Assembly (NCBI GenBank): GCA_025175895.1
Contig: CM046000.1
Span: 94,968,753 to 95,032,752, forward strand
Length of the DNA: 64,000 bases
Direction: 5' to 3'
Origin: Wurfbainia villosa
Taxonomy: Eukaryota; Streptophyta; Magnoliopsida; Zingiberales; Zingiberaceae
The position numbers and the translations under genes are program-made. The notes beneath the pieces are model-generated. The model saw only the letters and a program-made list of their open reading frames with translations. It was not told where the DNA came from and ran no database searches. Shown piece after piece: positions 1-10,200 of the stretch; position 1 is the first letter of the stretch, and every line of letters begins with the position of its first letter.

Positions 1-953
1 AGTTTAACTCTTTGGTTGCAGGCATAAGATCTGACTATTATGGCCATATGTGTGTATGTGATTGTATGTGTGTAAATATTTACTTTGTTGAATCCTCGGG
101 GTTGATGAGGCTAGTATTTAGTTTTTGGAAAATTAAATATGGCATTGTTTAGCTGCTCTTTATTTTATTTTACTTTCGATCTAGATTTCACGTACACTCC
201 CTCGTGGAGTATAGGATCGATGGATGTAAATTAGAATAGTTTTTAGTCTCGGCTCGGATCTCCGGATGGCTCGTACATGGCGTACGAGGAGTGGACGATA
301 TGGTGATGCGACGGGAGACATATTGAAGACAAAAGCCATAATAGTTGGAAAATAATTTATTTTTCATATTTATTGTTTTTTGTTTGATATGCATGTTGTA
401 GGCTAGGAAAATTCCTCAATTTCAAATTACTAAGTGGGAGAGGGATATTTTTATAAATTCCCGCGGTCTCCATTACGATTTTACAAGTGATGCAAACAAA
501 CTTGCACGTCGGCTCTGAGTGCCTTCCTCCATATCTGATGGGTTTGTTTGCGGATCACAAGGTTGAATATGGTTATAGAAAATTATTAAGGAGCGTGTGT
601 ACTTGCCCATCGTAAGGCACATAACCCGAGATAATTACCTTGGTACCGAGTAATGGTGAACACTTAGATACAAATATAAGTATCCTCCCTATCGGAGTCA
701 CTGCTTTTATTTGTAGGGCCAAAGAGAAACCAACTATTAATTTTACTTGTCAAAAAGTAAGGTTGACAAGATAGTAAAATTAATGGGTAAAACCTTCTCT
801 TACAAATGTAGAATTCGTATACGTCCACACTATCGTGGCATACGATATTCTCGGTGTTTGAGGTGTTGGTTGATTTTAAATTTTATTGTTTGAGGAATCA
901 ATAATTTTTGAAATCTACAGTAATGATCTATGTGATTCTTAGGATTTTCAAAA
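1..953 (+). other. B1 untranslated leader between primer site and gag
   Basis: No credible coding region. The stretch lines up with 42200-43150 of B2 and 56729-57679 of B3, so it is a conserved roughly 1 kb leader. In this class of element the leader carries packaging and dimerisation signals and lies upstream of the gag start; no specific signal was proven here. Small open frames are not conserved among the three copies. Confidence 0.8.
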
Positions 954-1342
954 ATGACTTTCAGTCCACTTACTATGATACTAAAGGAAATAAACTTATT
1001 GTACCCAAATAATGTTGATTGGAAAAGAATCTAGATATTGTCTTATCTGCTAAGGAGTACAAGTATGCACTCTTCGAAGAGTGTCCTCAAGCCATGGTTG
1101 CTAAAAAAGGTTTCTACTTCTAAGCCGAAAGGCAAGAAGAAGGAGAAACAAGGTGGAGCAAAGGTGGTGGGAGGATCTCAGGGAGGAGTGAAGAAGCCGA
1201 AAGGCAAGTACTTCACTTGCAAGCAGGATGGACATTGGAAGAAGGACTGTCCTAGTCCGAAACAGAACAAAGGTATATCCTTTGGTCTAGTCGTTGAAAC
1301 ATGATTAGTGGTGATATATACCGGCACCTGGTGTGTAGATAC
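954..1342 (+). pseudogene. B1 gag and start of protease, internally deleted
   Basis: The gag start codon at 954 matches the MTFN/MTFS start of B2 and B3 (43151, 57680). The frame meets a stop within about 20 codons. Near 1088 the sequence jumps from the 'EECP' region of gag straight to the lysine-rich tail, so about 0.47 kb of central gag present in B2 is missing. A CCHC zinc knuckle survives at about 1219-1260 with the spacing C-x2-C-x4-H-x4-C. A stop lies just before the protease. The frame ends in Val-Asp-Thr, the first two residues of the Asp-Thr-Gly active site; the glycine is at 34610. Non-functional. Confidence 0.88.
1338..1342. repeat. Target-site duplication GATAC, left copy
   Basis: Five bases directly before the TG end of the family A block. 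The same five bases follow its CA end at 34605. Removing the block and one copy restores the B1 protease frame, so this marks a single integration event for the whole 33 kb block. Confidence 0.95.
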
Positions 1343-1594
1343 TGTTGGGTTTCCGGCACCGCGGCGTGTGTGTGTTCGATCATGTTTCGTAAACATGAAC
1401 ACAGCGGAAGAAATAAAAATAATAAATACTTCTATTTATTACAACACACACAACACATGCATGCATATTACAACAAGTGTAGACATAACCGTAAATTTAA
1501 ATTTGCAATAAAAGGAAATTTAACTACGTTATACCTTTCGTATGACGTGTAGCGGGAACGGCATCAACCGGAACGATCCTCGCTAGAATCGTCT

Positions 1595-1801
1595 CTATCC
1601 GTATCCACGCCGAGTTCCTCGGGATGACTTTGCTAAGCCACGAGCTTCGTCTTCGTACGGGTTACTAGCCTCGTGTTGAAGACGACGTGATCGAGAGATG
1701 ATCACGATCCGAATCCAAATTCGGATCCTAATACGAGTTCTCAAAACTCGCTTCTCCGGAGAGGTATTCGTCAACCAATTGACGAATCCTTCATCCTCCA
1801 C
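1595..1801 (-). other. Conserved 68-codon open frame in LTR, leader side
   Basis: A frame starting MEDEGFVNW and rich in Arg-Ile repeats lies in element sense, downstream of the LTR TATA box. The same 68-codon frame is intact at 17702-17908, 25169-25375 and 32632-32838, with very few changes. The LTR copies are recent duplicates, so this may reflect low divergence and not selection. It could act as an upstream frame on the element transcript. No known domain recognised. Confidence 0.3.
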
Positions 1802-2111
1802 CTCAGAGGATTACCGGAGATCGAATCCCCGGTAAGTTAGCCGCTGTCGGAGCTCTAACCGTCGTCCAAACGACGCTCCGATGAGAAGGAAGAAGCTGTC
1901 CAGAAAACTGGACAGCTTGGTGGAAGGAGTAGCGCCGGCCAAAACAAGGAAGCCAAGTGCTCACCTTATCGCCACACCAAGGAAGATCACCGAGCACCAA
2001 CCGCAGCTCGGCGCCGACGAGCGGGAAGGAAGGCCTTCTGACGCCGTTGGAGGAGGAGAGGGCCTTGAGGCTAGGGTTTTTGGATTAGGGCTTAATTATC
2101 CATTAAGCCCT

Positions 2112-2119
2112 CTTTTATA
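2112..2119 (-). promoter_or_regulatory. LTR 1 TATA box
   Basis: TATAAAAG on the minus strand, in the expected orientation for the element transcript. It is conserved in all four LTRs (18278-18285, 25737-25744, 33208-33215). Transcription would start about 30 bp further toward lower coordinates and run toward the LTR end at 1343. Confidence 0.7.
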
Positions 2120-2194
2120 GAGAACTAATTCTCTTAATGGTTATTGGATCATAACCATTAGGCCCGTTAACCCGCTCCATTATGATAAGTTAAA

Positions 2195-2324
2195 ATAAAC
2201 CAAACCATGATGGTTTATTTTAAGTTAAAACGAACCGAACCAACTTTTGGTTCATTCGTTTAAAATAAACCAAACCCTTTGGTTTATTCTCCTCCATTGG
2301 ATTAGAACCAAACCATTTTGGTTC
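2195..2324 (-). promoter_or_regulatory. Four short inverted repeats upstream of LTR 1 TATA box
   Basis: Four adjacent hairpin-capable segments lie at 2195-2218, 2237-2253, 2265-2287 and 2305-2324, with arms of the form AACC...GGTT extended to ATAAACC/GGTTTAT or GAACC/GGTTC. The plus strand carries ACCAAAC three times and ACCAAC once. ACCAAAC resembles AC-type elements bound by plant R2R3-MYB factors, as in the tobacco copia element Tto1. The block sits roughly 75-205 bp upstream of TATA in element sense and is conserved in every LTR copy. Confidence 0.6.
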
Positions 2325-3498
2325 ATCCATTATGTCTTCATAAGACATGGCCCATCCACGCTTCCATTGCGACTGAAACGATTTCATGCTCGCTTCATGT
2401 TTGGTCCAACCAAACCTTGTTTCTGTCGGTCTGAGAATCTCATTCTCAAGCTCGTTTTAAATTCTTTGGATTACGCTCGTTGTGCGTGTGACCAAATAGG
2501 TTCTCGGTTTATGTTGGCCGTCTATAATTAACCATTAATTATAGAACGATCATGAGTGGCACCTAGTAGTACATCATGATCCCCAATTAACCGAAAAGAT
2601 CAACGGTTGATCCATAACTATTTCTGAAACCCTTCAGTAGCTCGAATGATTCGTGCCCCATTCCCTTCACTCATCTTATACCCAGTTGGTTCAGGACATG
2701 GTCTATTGTGTCAGTCCCCACTAGGCTGACTACGTCACACCTAGCCCAAGTATCATTTCCTCGTCCTACGGATTCTAGTTACTCCACATGTATCGAAGAG
2801 TACCTTACTCTAAACATGTAATGCTTTGCCCAAAGACTTTAGTAACAATCCGACGAGAGACCATGGGTATACATCTCCTCGCAAGGAGTGGTGAATCCTT
2901 TATAGGCTATTCAAACACCTTCGATCACTTCGACTTATACCCAATCATCCCGGGTCCACATCTCCTTAGAGATGTTTGCTTAAGATGTCAAAGCATAAGT
3001 CTCCATGATCAAGATGACTTGAATACGCAAGTCGAAGGAACATCGCACTTAAGCCACGGTAAGAACTTCATTGACATATCTATATATGAGAACCATATGA
3101 AGTCTTACGGTGGTCACTCAATGAACTAGTTACCATAACTAGCATCCACGATTAACTCGGACATCACTATGTCTCGGCCCGGTGAGAATCATTTGCTTGG
3201 ATACACCAAGGTATACCTCGTGCTAGTCTCGCGAAATTGATGGTGTCCAAATCCATCAATTCATCGACTAGGGATAATTCTGATACATCACAATTACACA
3301 TGTAGAGATACTCACTAGTTGTGATCCAATCACAAATTCTCTCATGCTGTGAATCGTATCGTGGACATTCAATAAATGAGTTTAAGATCCAATCAAATAC
3401 ATAAAACATGTATACTCAAATAGTGAATCTTCATTTATCATATAAATGGTTCATACATAAGGCGATTGCCTTAGGACATCTCTCATATATTACTAACA

Positions 3499-3510
3499 GA
3501 CTCCCACTTG
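3499..3510 (-). other. Polypurine tract of family A copy I1
   Basis: On the minus strand it reads CAAGTGGGAGTC directly before the TG of LTR 1. It is the plus-strand primer site. The same bases sit at 19670-19681; at 27134-27145 one base differs. Confidence 0.85.
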
Positions 3511-3512
3511 TC

Positions 3513-5034
3513 CTAATGCCAATCGCTACGGTATCCAATACCATAAGCTCGAACATGACCCTCAAACTTACTTTGAGGTAATGCCTTAGTCAAAGGATCC
3601 GCTAAGTTCCTTTCAGTGGGAATTTTCTCGATTTGTATTTCGTTCCTACTGATGATCTCTCTGATAAGATGATAGCGGCGAAGCACATGTTTGGATCGTT
3701 GATGAGACCTTGGCTCTTTCGCCTGTGCAATTGCTCCATTGTTGTCGCAGTAGACCGGTATTGCTTCAACAATGGCCAGAATCACACCAAGTTCATGAAA
3801 GAACTTTTTAATCCAAACCGCTTCCTTTGCTGCTTCCGAAGCTGCAATGTATTCTGCCTCAGTGGTAGAATCCGCTACAGTCTCTTGTTTGGAACTTTTC
3901 CAACTCACTGCGCCCCCATTCAAGGTGAACACATTATCGGTGAGACACGGAATCATCCTTATGTCATGCAGTAGCATCCGTATACCCGCGTATCACCATG
4001 TCCCCTTCTCCATATATTAGGAACACATCCTTAGTTCTTCTCAAGTACTTAAGGATCGTCTTAACAGCCGCCCAATGATCCATTCCTAGATCGGACTGGT
4101 ATCTGCTCGTGACACTCAGAGCATACGATACATCGGGCCTCGTACATAACATAGCATACATGATAGATCCTATTGTGGATGCATAGGGAATCTTACTCAT
4201 GCAAATCCTCTCGTCTTCTGTGCGCGGACACATAGACTTCGAAAGGTGTACCCCATGCCTGATGGGTAGGAAACCTTTCTTGGATTCCGACATGCTAAAC
4301 CTCTTTAGCACTCGGTCTATATATGTAGACTGCAAAAGACCAAGCAACCGTTTCGATCTATCTCTATAGATCTTAATTCCGATGATGTAGGTTGCTTCTC
4401 CCAGGTCTTTTATGAAGAATGTCTTGGATAACCAAACCTTCACTGACTGTAAGATTGAAACATCGTTTCCTATAAGTAGTATGTCATCGACATACAATAC
4501 TAGAAATACGACTGCACTCCCACTAACCTTCTTGTACACACAAGGTTCGTCTGGATTTTGTGAGAAATCAAACTTTTTGATTGTCTCATCAAAATGGATA
4601 TTCCAGCTCCTGGATGCTTGCTTCAATCCATAAATGGATCGTCGCAATTTGCATACCTTGGTTTTATCAACCGATGTGAAACCCTCAGGTTGTATCATAT
4701 ACACGTCCTCGAGCAGGTTTCCATTAAGGAAAGCTGTTTTCACATCCATCTGCCATATCTCATAATCATAATGAGCCGCTATGGCCAGGAGCATCCGAAT
4801 GGATTTAAGCATAGCTACAGGCGAATAGGTTTCGTCATAATCAACACCTTGTTTTTGACGATATCCTTTCGCCACCAATCTAGCCTTATAGGTAATCACA
4901 TTACCATCCATGTCGTTTTTCTTCTTGAAAACCCACTTGCACCCTATAGGCTTTATGCCTTCAGGTGGGTCAACCAAGTTCCAAACTTGGTTTTCATACA
5001 TGGAATCCATTTCCGACTTCATGGCACCAAGCAA
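3513..5034 (-). pseudogene. Copy I1 reverse transcriptase and RNase H
   Basis: Minus-strand copia pol. The RT part (3964-5034) begins in the 'MDSMYENQVW' region and carries the fingers (VWNLVDPPEG, GCKWVFK), the QMDVKTAFLNG motif and the catalytic YVDD at about 4483-4494. The RNase H part (3513-3977) shows ADSTTEAEY, VYCDNNGA and the C-terminal LADPLTKALP signature. A deletion/frameshift near 3925-3980 breaks the join: about 30 bp present in I3 (near 27570-27600) is scrambled. Unlike I2 and I3, this copy keeps a Gln codon in KGYRQKQG. It converts RNA to DNA and degrades template RNA in relatives; here broken. Confidence 0.9.
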
Positions 5035-6308
5035 CTTATCCCTTTACGAACTTGTCGGCACTTCTTCATAGCTTGGTAGGCTCCTCATCATCAATGAGTA
5101 ACCGTCGTTCGATTCACTTACGAAATCCATATCTCTCGGGAATATTGCGTGTTCTACGGATCTACGAAGATGTGGTGTTACAATAAGTCGGTAGATTGCT
5201 CATCACTATGAGTTGTCATTTGTTGTGCTTCAGTATCTCATCAATGTCTATTTGAGTCTCTCGAGCCTCCTCAAGCTCGGCGACACTCCCCTTGTTTTTC
5301 TTGCAAGAAACTCTTTCTCTAGAAACACATGCCTTGAAACAAACACCTTTTGTTCCACGGGATGATAGAATTAGTAACCCCTTGTTTCCTTAGGGTATCA
5401 ATAAATAGACATTTATCGGACTTAGCATCCAATTTATGTACGTCTGATCAGCTTCACATAAGCGAGGACAACCCCATATCTTCAAGTAAGATACATGAGG
5501 TTTCTTACTATTCCATATCTCATATGGAGTAGTTGAGACTACCTTGGTAGGCATTACATTTAACAAGTAAGCGGTATGCGAAGTGCATAGCCCCAAAGGA
5601 CTTGGGAAGAGTTGCATGATTCATCATTGACTGACCATGTCCAACAAAGGTCGATTCGCCTCTCGGATACACCATTATGCTGTGGTGTATAGGGCGGAGT
5701 CCATTGAGACAATATGTCATTGTCTCTTAGATAATCAAGAAACTCTTGACTCAAGTATTCACCACCTCGATCCGATCGAAGTATTTTAATACTCTTGTCA
5801 TGTTGTTTCTCTACTTCATTTCTGAATTCTTTGAACCTTTCAAAGGCTTCAGACTTGTGTTTCATCAAGAACACATACCCAAACCATGAGTGATCATCGG
5901 TGAAGGTAATGAAGTAGCTATAGCCTCCTAATGCTTGAGTTGACATAGGTCCACATACATCAGTATGTATTAGACCTAGTAACTCTCCCACTCGTTCACC
6001 TTTTCGGTAAGAGTAACTTAGTCATCTTGCCTTTTAAGCATGATTCGCATGTATCGTATGAATCCAATTCAAACGATTCCAGAATTCCACATCGGTGTAA
6101 TTCGGACATGCGTTTCTTGCTTATATGGCCAAGATGACAATGCCACATATAGGAGTCTATTTGATTATCCTTTCGAGCACGCGTGTTGCTCACTTCGATA
6201 TTGAAAATGTCACTGGATACGTCCAACGTATAAATGCCATTACTCAAGGTTCCAGTTCCATAAAGTACGCCATTTAAAGTTATATAACAACAATTGTTAC
6301 TAAACGTC

Positions 6309-6364
6309 AAATGGAAACCATTTCTATTTAAACAGGAAATGGAAACCATTTCTATTTAAACAGG
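6309..6364 (-). repeat. 28-bp tandem duplication in I1 pol
   Basis: Two perfect 28-bp copies, 6309-6336 and 6337-6364. As 28 is not a multiple of three, the duplication shifts the frame between protease and gag-pre-integrase and repeats the residues SISCLNRNGFH. The identical duplication is in I2 and I3. Confidence 0.95.
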
Positions 6365-6393
6365 AAATAGAAACAATGTTCTTTATTAGAGAA

Positions 6394-6398
6394 GGAAC
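6394..6398. repeat. Target-site duplication GGAAC, left copy
   Basis: Five bases before the TG of element C, repeated at 15121-15125. The empty site is present in I2 (about 22578) and I3, where GGAAC occurs once in the uninterrupted protease end. Confidence 0.95.
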
Positions 6399-7449
6399 TG
6401 TTAGTTATAGCCCTAAGAACCAATCATGTGATGGTTGAATAGGGAACATTTTGTATCATATTCTATAAAGGCAAAGGATTGGTTATTATATTTAAGTCTT
6501 GCTTGTGCCAGCTAAATTAAATATAGTAATGCCCTAGAAAAGTAGGTTCTTATCTACAGCACATCAATTGGCAGAATTGATTATGAGAGGCTGTAGAGAA
6601 CACTTTCTAAATGTTCCTAGTCAAGTATTAATATGCAAGGGCAATATTAATACATAAAGACTAGCATGTAGGTCAATTGATGACTTGATCTCACAAGTCA
6701 TGGATATATGATATCAAGTTGACACATGGGTATATATTAGAGAATATATCTTGAATGACCCGCCATGAGAAAGTTTCATGGATCGTTATATGAGTGTCAT
6801 AAACTTTCTCATGTGACTATTGGTATGAATAGTCCTCGGACACGAAGTCACTACGGTTCCCTACATAAGGAGTTATGTACTTTGGTATCGTCAAGCGTCA
6901 CGTAGCAGGGTGGACCATAAAAGCGATTCTTGGGTATATAACAAATTATGCGGAGGGATGTGAGTGATGTAGATGGGATCTATCCCTCTCATATGGAGAG
7001 TGATATCGGTGGACCCCTTGATTGAGTAGAACTACTAAAGCGCATGGCCATGCTCGAATGAGTCAATATGAGATATTGAGCTCATTTGTTTGAGTTAGTT
7101 TACTCGGGGATCAAGAAACACATAGATTGATCGAGGATGACACGGTCTATGCCTCATTGATCAATCGATATCAAGGATAGAAGGACACGGTCATATATTA
7201 TAGTAGTCACGGAAGGTTAGTCGGATCTTGACTTATCTCGTAACTTGGGTAGCAATGATGTATTGCTAGATGCCGCTCATTGCTTGTGTATCTAAAGAGT
7301 TTAGATCCTGCCAGCGTTATGAGAGCCTATAGGGTCACACACAAAGAGCATGATAATTAGAGGAATTAGAGTATTCTAGTTTGACTAGAATAATTTGGGA
7401 ATAAGCTTAAGTACAAAATGGTTTTTGGACTTTAAGCTTAATGAGAATT

Positions 7450-7600
7450 TTAGCTAATTGATTTAATGAGATTAATTCAATATGTTACCTCATTGATTTA
7501 ATAAGATTAATTCAATATGATAACATAAGCTTAATTGAATTAATAAGATTAATTCAATATGATAACATAAGCTTAATTGAATTAATAAGATTAATTCAAC
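7450..7600 (+). repeat. AT-rich tandem repeat in C 5' LTR
   Basis: Repeated modules built on AAGATTAATTCAATATG, with spacers containing AAGCTTAATTGAATT; the fullest module is about 45-50 bp and occurs twice, with two shorter relatives before it. The same array is at about 14378-14530 in the 3' LTR. It lies upstream of the TATA box. Confidence 0.8.
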
Positions 7601-7762
7601 ATGCATGAATGCCACATAAGAATGCCACATAAGCATGCCACATAAGCTAGATAAGGTGGAAGGAAACAAAATGGTTTTGTCTCCTTAAGTGGCCGGCCAA
7701 ACAAATGTCCCAATGCAATGGATTGCATTGAATGTGTGGAGGTGAAAGGGTTTTTCCAACCC

Positions 7763-7770
7763 TATAAAAG
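7763..7770 (+). promoter_or_regulatory. Element C TATA box (5' LTR only)
   Basis: TATAAAAG about 450 bp before the LTR end, the typical promoter position for these elements. It falls inside a 54-bp stretch (7740-7793) missing from the 3' LTR. Confidence 0.7.
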
Positions 7771-8224
7771 ACCCCATGGAGTGGCCGGCCAAAGCAATTG
7801 TTGGTGTGGTTGTTGGGAGCTTGAGGCTTGGAGAGAGCTTGAGAGCTTATTGTTGTGTGGCTTTTGTGAGTGTAGCAAGAAGAGTAGTCTTCTTCTTCCC
7901 TTCTCTTTTTCCCTAGCTTCCTCTCCTTTAGGGACTTCTCTAGCAAGAAGTAAAGGAGAGCTCCTCTAGTTTTCTTTTGTGAGACAAGAGCTTGCTCGTG
8001 TGGATACATATAGAGGCGACACTTGAACGTGCTAAAGATCCAACAAACAAAAGGAAGAAGCGGGATTAACAAGGGCACGCAACAAAGGTAATCCTCTCCT
8101 ATAAGATAGGCTTGGTTTAGAGAAATTTATTTTATACGAGTTTGCTTTCGCATGGATCACTTGGAAGGGATCCTAATTTTTCCGTTGCGCATGCCATGTG
8201 GCATAAAGAATTCCCTACAAAGGG

Positions 8225-8237
8225 TATTATCAGAGCC
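8225..8237 (+). other. Element C primer binding site
   Basis: Reads TATTATCAGAGCC five bases after the LTR. It differs at two positions from the initiator-Met tRNA complement TGGTATCAGAGCC found in families A and B, suggesting decay of this site. Confidence 0.75.
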
Positions 8238-9400
8238 ACTTGCGAAAGATCGTATAAAATAGGTTTTCTCTATTTTATATGTGATATAGAAGTAGGATAA
8301 ATTTTATTATGAGTTGATAATTGCATTAGCAATTGTCAAACATAATAAAATATCCAATGTCTTTTAAAAGTTAAAATGACATGGTGCATGGTTATGGCCT
8401 AGTCCCAAAAGGTTTGTGAATGTGTGTGTGTTGTAATTCTTAAATACGTCCTGCGTGTCGTGCCTTCCTCCTAAAATTCTTGTTGTAAAATTAGTTTTAG
8501 ACTCGAATGTAACTCAAGTATTTCTCCTTTTGTAATGTACAAAACAAAGATGGAGGGTCCATTGGAAGATGAGGTTACAAGGAGGAAGTCAACACACAAG
8601 ACAACCAAAAGGAAGCACTTAGGAGAAGATGCTATCCCTAGGTTGACCAATCAATCTTTTCATTGGCTTGAGAAGATTGTAGAATAAGCCATAACCATGA
8701 CAATTAGTTTAATATGTATGTGATGCATGTTAGTTTAGCTTGTATGTGATGCATGATTAGTTTAGCTTATATGTGATGTATGCTAATATGTATATGATAC
8801 ATGTTTATTTCTTAATAAGTCAAAAACGATATGCCTACCAAAGCTTGGTACTCACTACTTCCTCGATCATTTGTTATTGGGTTTGCCAAAGCAAAGCAAT
8901 GCATTTTATCTTGGAAGAGTGCGAGTGGACAATCGTGATGTCCCGCTATCAAACTTGGTTAAGACTTAATTAAGTTTTCTTAATTAGTTAAGAAAGTAGA
9001 GGCATATATTAGCTTTGAACATAAGTTTTAAAATTAGTTTTATGTGATTTAGAACATCGCTTTGTCTTAGAAGTGGTCGTTGCTCCGATATCCAAGAAGG
9101 CCCTGTGCCTCGCCATAGCTCGAAGTGGTTTAGGAATAAACACTAAACTAATCTAAAACTTAACCAAAGCTATTAAAGAGTTACATCAGATGTAATTGGC
9201 AAGATTGCCTACCTAATTATACTCGTCTTGGGCGATTAGCCAAAGCTAACTCAAGGCAATTATAATGTGGATCTTTATCCCATATAAATTTATAGCTAAA
9301 TAGTAGCTATGAGAATTTAGTAGAGCCTCATTTAATTAAAGGCCTAATTAAATGATTTAGGTATGATACTTAACTTTGCATTTTAATGTTGTAGATCACC
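8238..9400 (+). other. Element C untranslated leader
   Basis: No convincing coding frame. At about 8703-8805 there are three to four degenerate copies of a roughly 28-bp repeat built on TTAGTTTAGCTT plus TATGTGATGCATG. The rest is unique, AT-rich sequence up to the gag start at 9401. Confidence 0.7.
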
Positions 9401-10200
9401 ATGACATCTAACGACACACCCCTCAACTTGCGATCTGTCCTTGAGAAGGACAAGCTTAATGGAGCGAACTTTCTTGGTAGTATAGGAACTTGAGGATTAT
9501 CCTCAAGCAAGAACGCATAAGCTGTATATCCTAGAAGCAGTCTACCCCTGAAACACGCCCATGCGCCACTCGTCTTTGAAAAGGATGCTTATAAGAAGCA
9601 TCAAGATGGCGCATTAGATGTGTCATGTCTTATGCTTGCCACCATGAACTCGAGATTGAAGCAACATGAGAACATGGATGCCTATGATATGGTTGAGCAT
9701 TTGAAACAACTATATCAAGGACAAGCTAGGCACGGCGTTTTGAAGTGTCTAAGGCTCTTTTGCATGCAAGATGCAAGAAGGAACACTGTAGGAACTCACG
9801 TACTCAAAATGATTGGAGTGCGTTGAGAACCTTGAAAGACTAGGTTTTCCAGAGCCAAGAATTGGCAAAGATGTTATCCACAATCGTCGTTAGGAAGCAT
9901 ATAATCAATTCGTCATGAATTATAACATGAATGAAATTGATAAACCTTTGCGAGATTTTCGATGTTAAGCTCGAACCGAATCTCAAAAAGAAAGTTAGCA
10001 ACGTACTAATGGTCAAGAAGGGCAAAGGTAAGCGCAAAGGCAAGGGTAAGACCCAAGCCAAAGGCAAGGCCAATTCATCCACTTCAAAGGGTAAAGGTAA
10101 AGTACCTAAGGAAGGGGACTGCTTCCATTGCGGTGAGGCGACACCGGAAGCTATGAAAGTCTACCTTGAGGAAGTAAAGAATAAAAGAAGTGGGACTTCT
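9401..10200 (+). pseudogene. Element C gag
   Basis: The ATG at 9401 opens MTSNDTPLNLRSVLEKDKL, matching the MTSLNLRTILDSNKL start of family A gag. The frame is lost within about 30 codons (near 9475) and again near 9520, 9750 and 9830. Recognisable pieces include the 'MDAYDMVEHLKQLYQ' region (about 9677) and a lysine-rich tail (10010-10110). The zinc knuckle is half lost: CFHCGEA remains, the following His/Cys half is deleted near 10140. Gag forms the particle in relatives; this copy cannot. Confidence 0.85.

Larger units (their letters stand above)
1..1342 (+). mobile_element. Ty1/copia element B1, left part
   Basis: The sequence matches the interior of two complete relatives in this window, B2 (from about 42200) and B3 (from about 56729), beginning just past the primer binding site, so the 5' LTR must lie immediately left of the window. 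The piece holds the untranslated leader and a deleted gag up to the start of the protease. It stops at 1342, where the family A block begins, and resumes at 34605. The rejoined frame passes through the protease active site, which shows that both sides are one interrupted element. Base-level similarity places B1 nearer B3 than B2. Confidence 0.93.
1343..3498 (-). repeat. Family A LTR 1 (left outer, 3' LTR of I1)
   Basis: Starts TGTTGGGT and ends TAACA on the plus strand, 2156 bp. It is followed by the polypurine tract of I1. It is about 60 bp shorter than the other three copies, mainly from loss in a GC-rich stretch around 1985-2065. On the minus strand a TATA box (2112-2119) is preceded by an inverted-repeat cluster (2195-2324). 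Confidence 0.95.
5035..6398 (-). pseudogene. Copy I1 integrase and gag-pre-integrase domain
   Basis: Going down the minus strand: gag-pre-integrase (5996-6349, with WHCHLGH and CESCLKGKM), the integrase core (5560-5991, with IHTDVCGP, SDRGGEYLSQ and a damaged NGVSERR), then the linker to RT (5035-5560). Frame is lost several times (near 6005, 5650, 5560, 5440, 5300, 5060) relative to the single 505-codon frame of I2 (21015-22532). Many of the breaks fall at CAG/CTG sites. The protease end is cut at 6398 by element C and resumes at 15126. Confidence 0.88.
6399..8219 (+). repeat. Element C 5' LTR
   Basis: 1821 bp, starting TGTTAGTTATAG and ending CCCTACA. It contains an AT-rich tandem repeat (about 7450-7600), three copies of a 13-bp GCCACATAAG repeat (about 7610-7650) and a TATA box at 7763. 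Compared with the 3' LTR it has scattered 1-3 bp indels and keeps a 54-bp segment the 3' LTR lacks. Confidence 0.95.

Noticed and set aside
2247..2531. A 94-codon plus-strand frame repeated in all four A LTRs
   Set aside because: It runs antisense to the element across the hairpin cluster and promoter; its repetition follows from LTR duplication.
4594..5079. Plus-strand frames of 60-210 codons inside A interiors
   Set aside because: They are antisense shadows of the copia RT and integrase genes.
7647..8078. 143-codon minus-strand frame in the C 5' LTR and its partner at 14597-14977
   Set aside because: Antisense across the LTR promoter and leader, changed by the 54-bp indel, no recognised domain.
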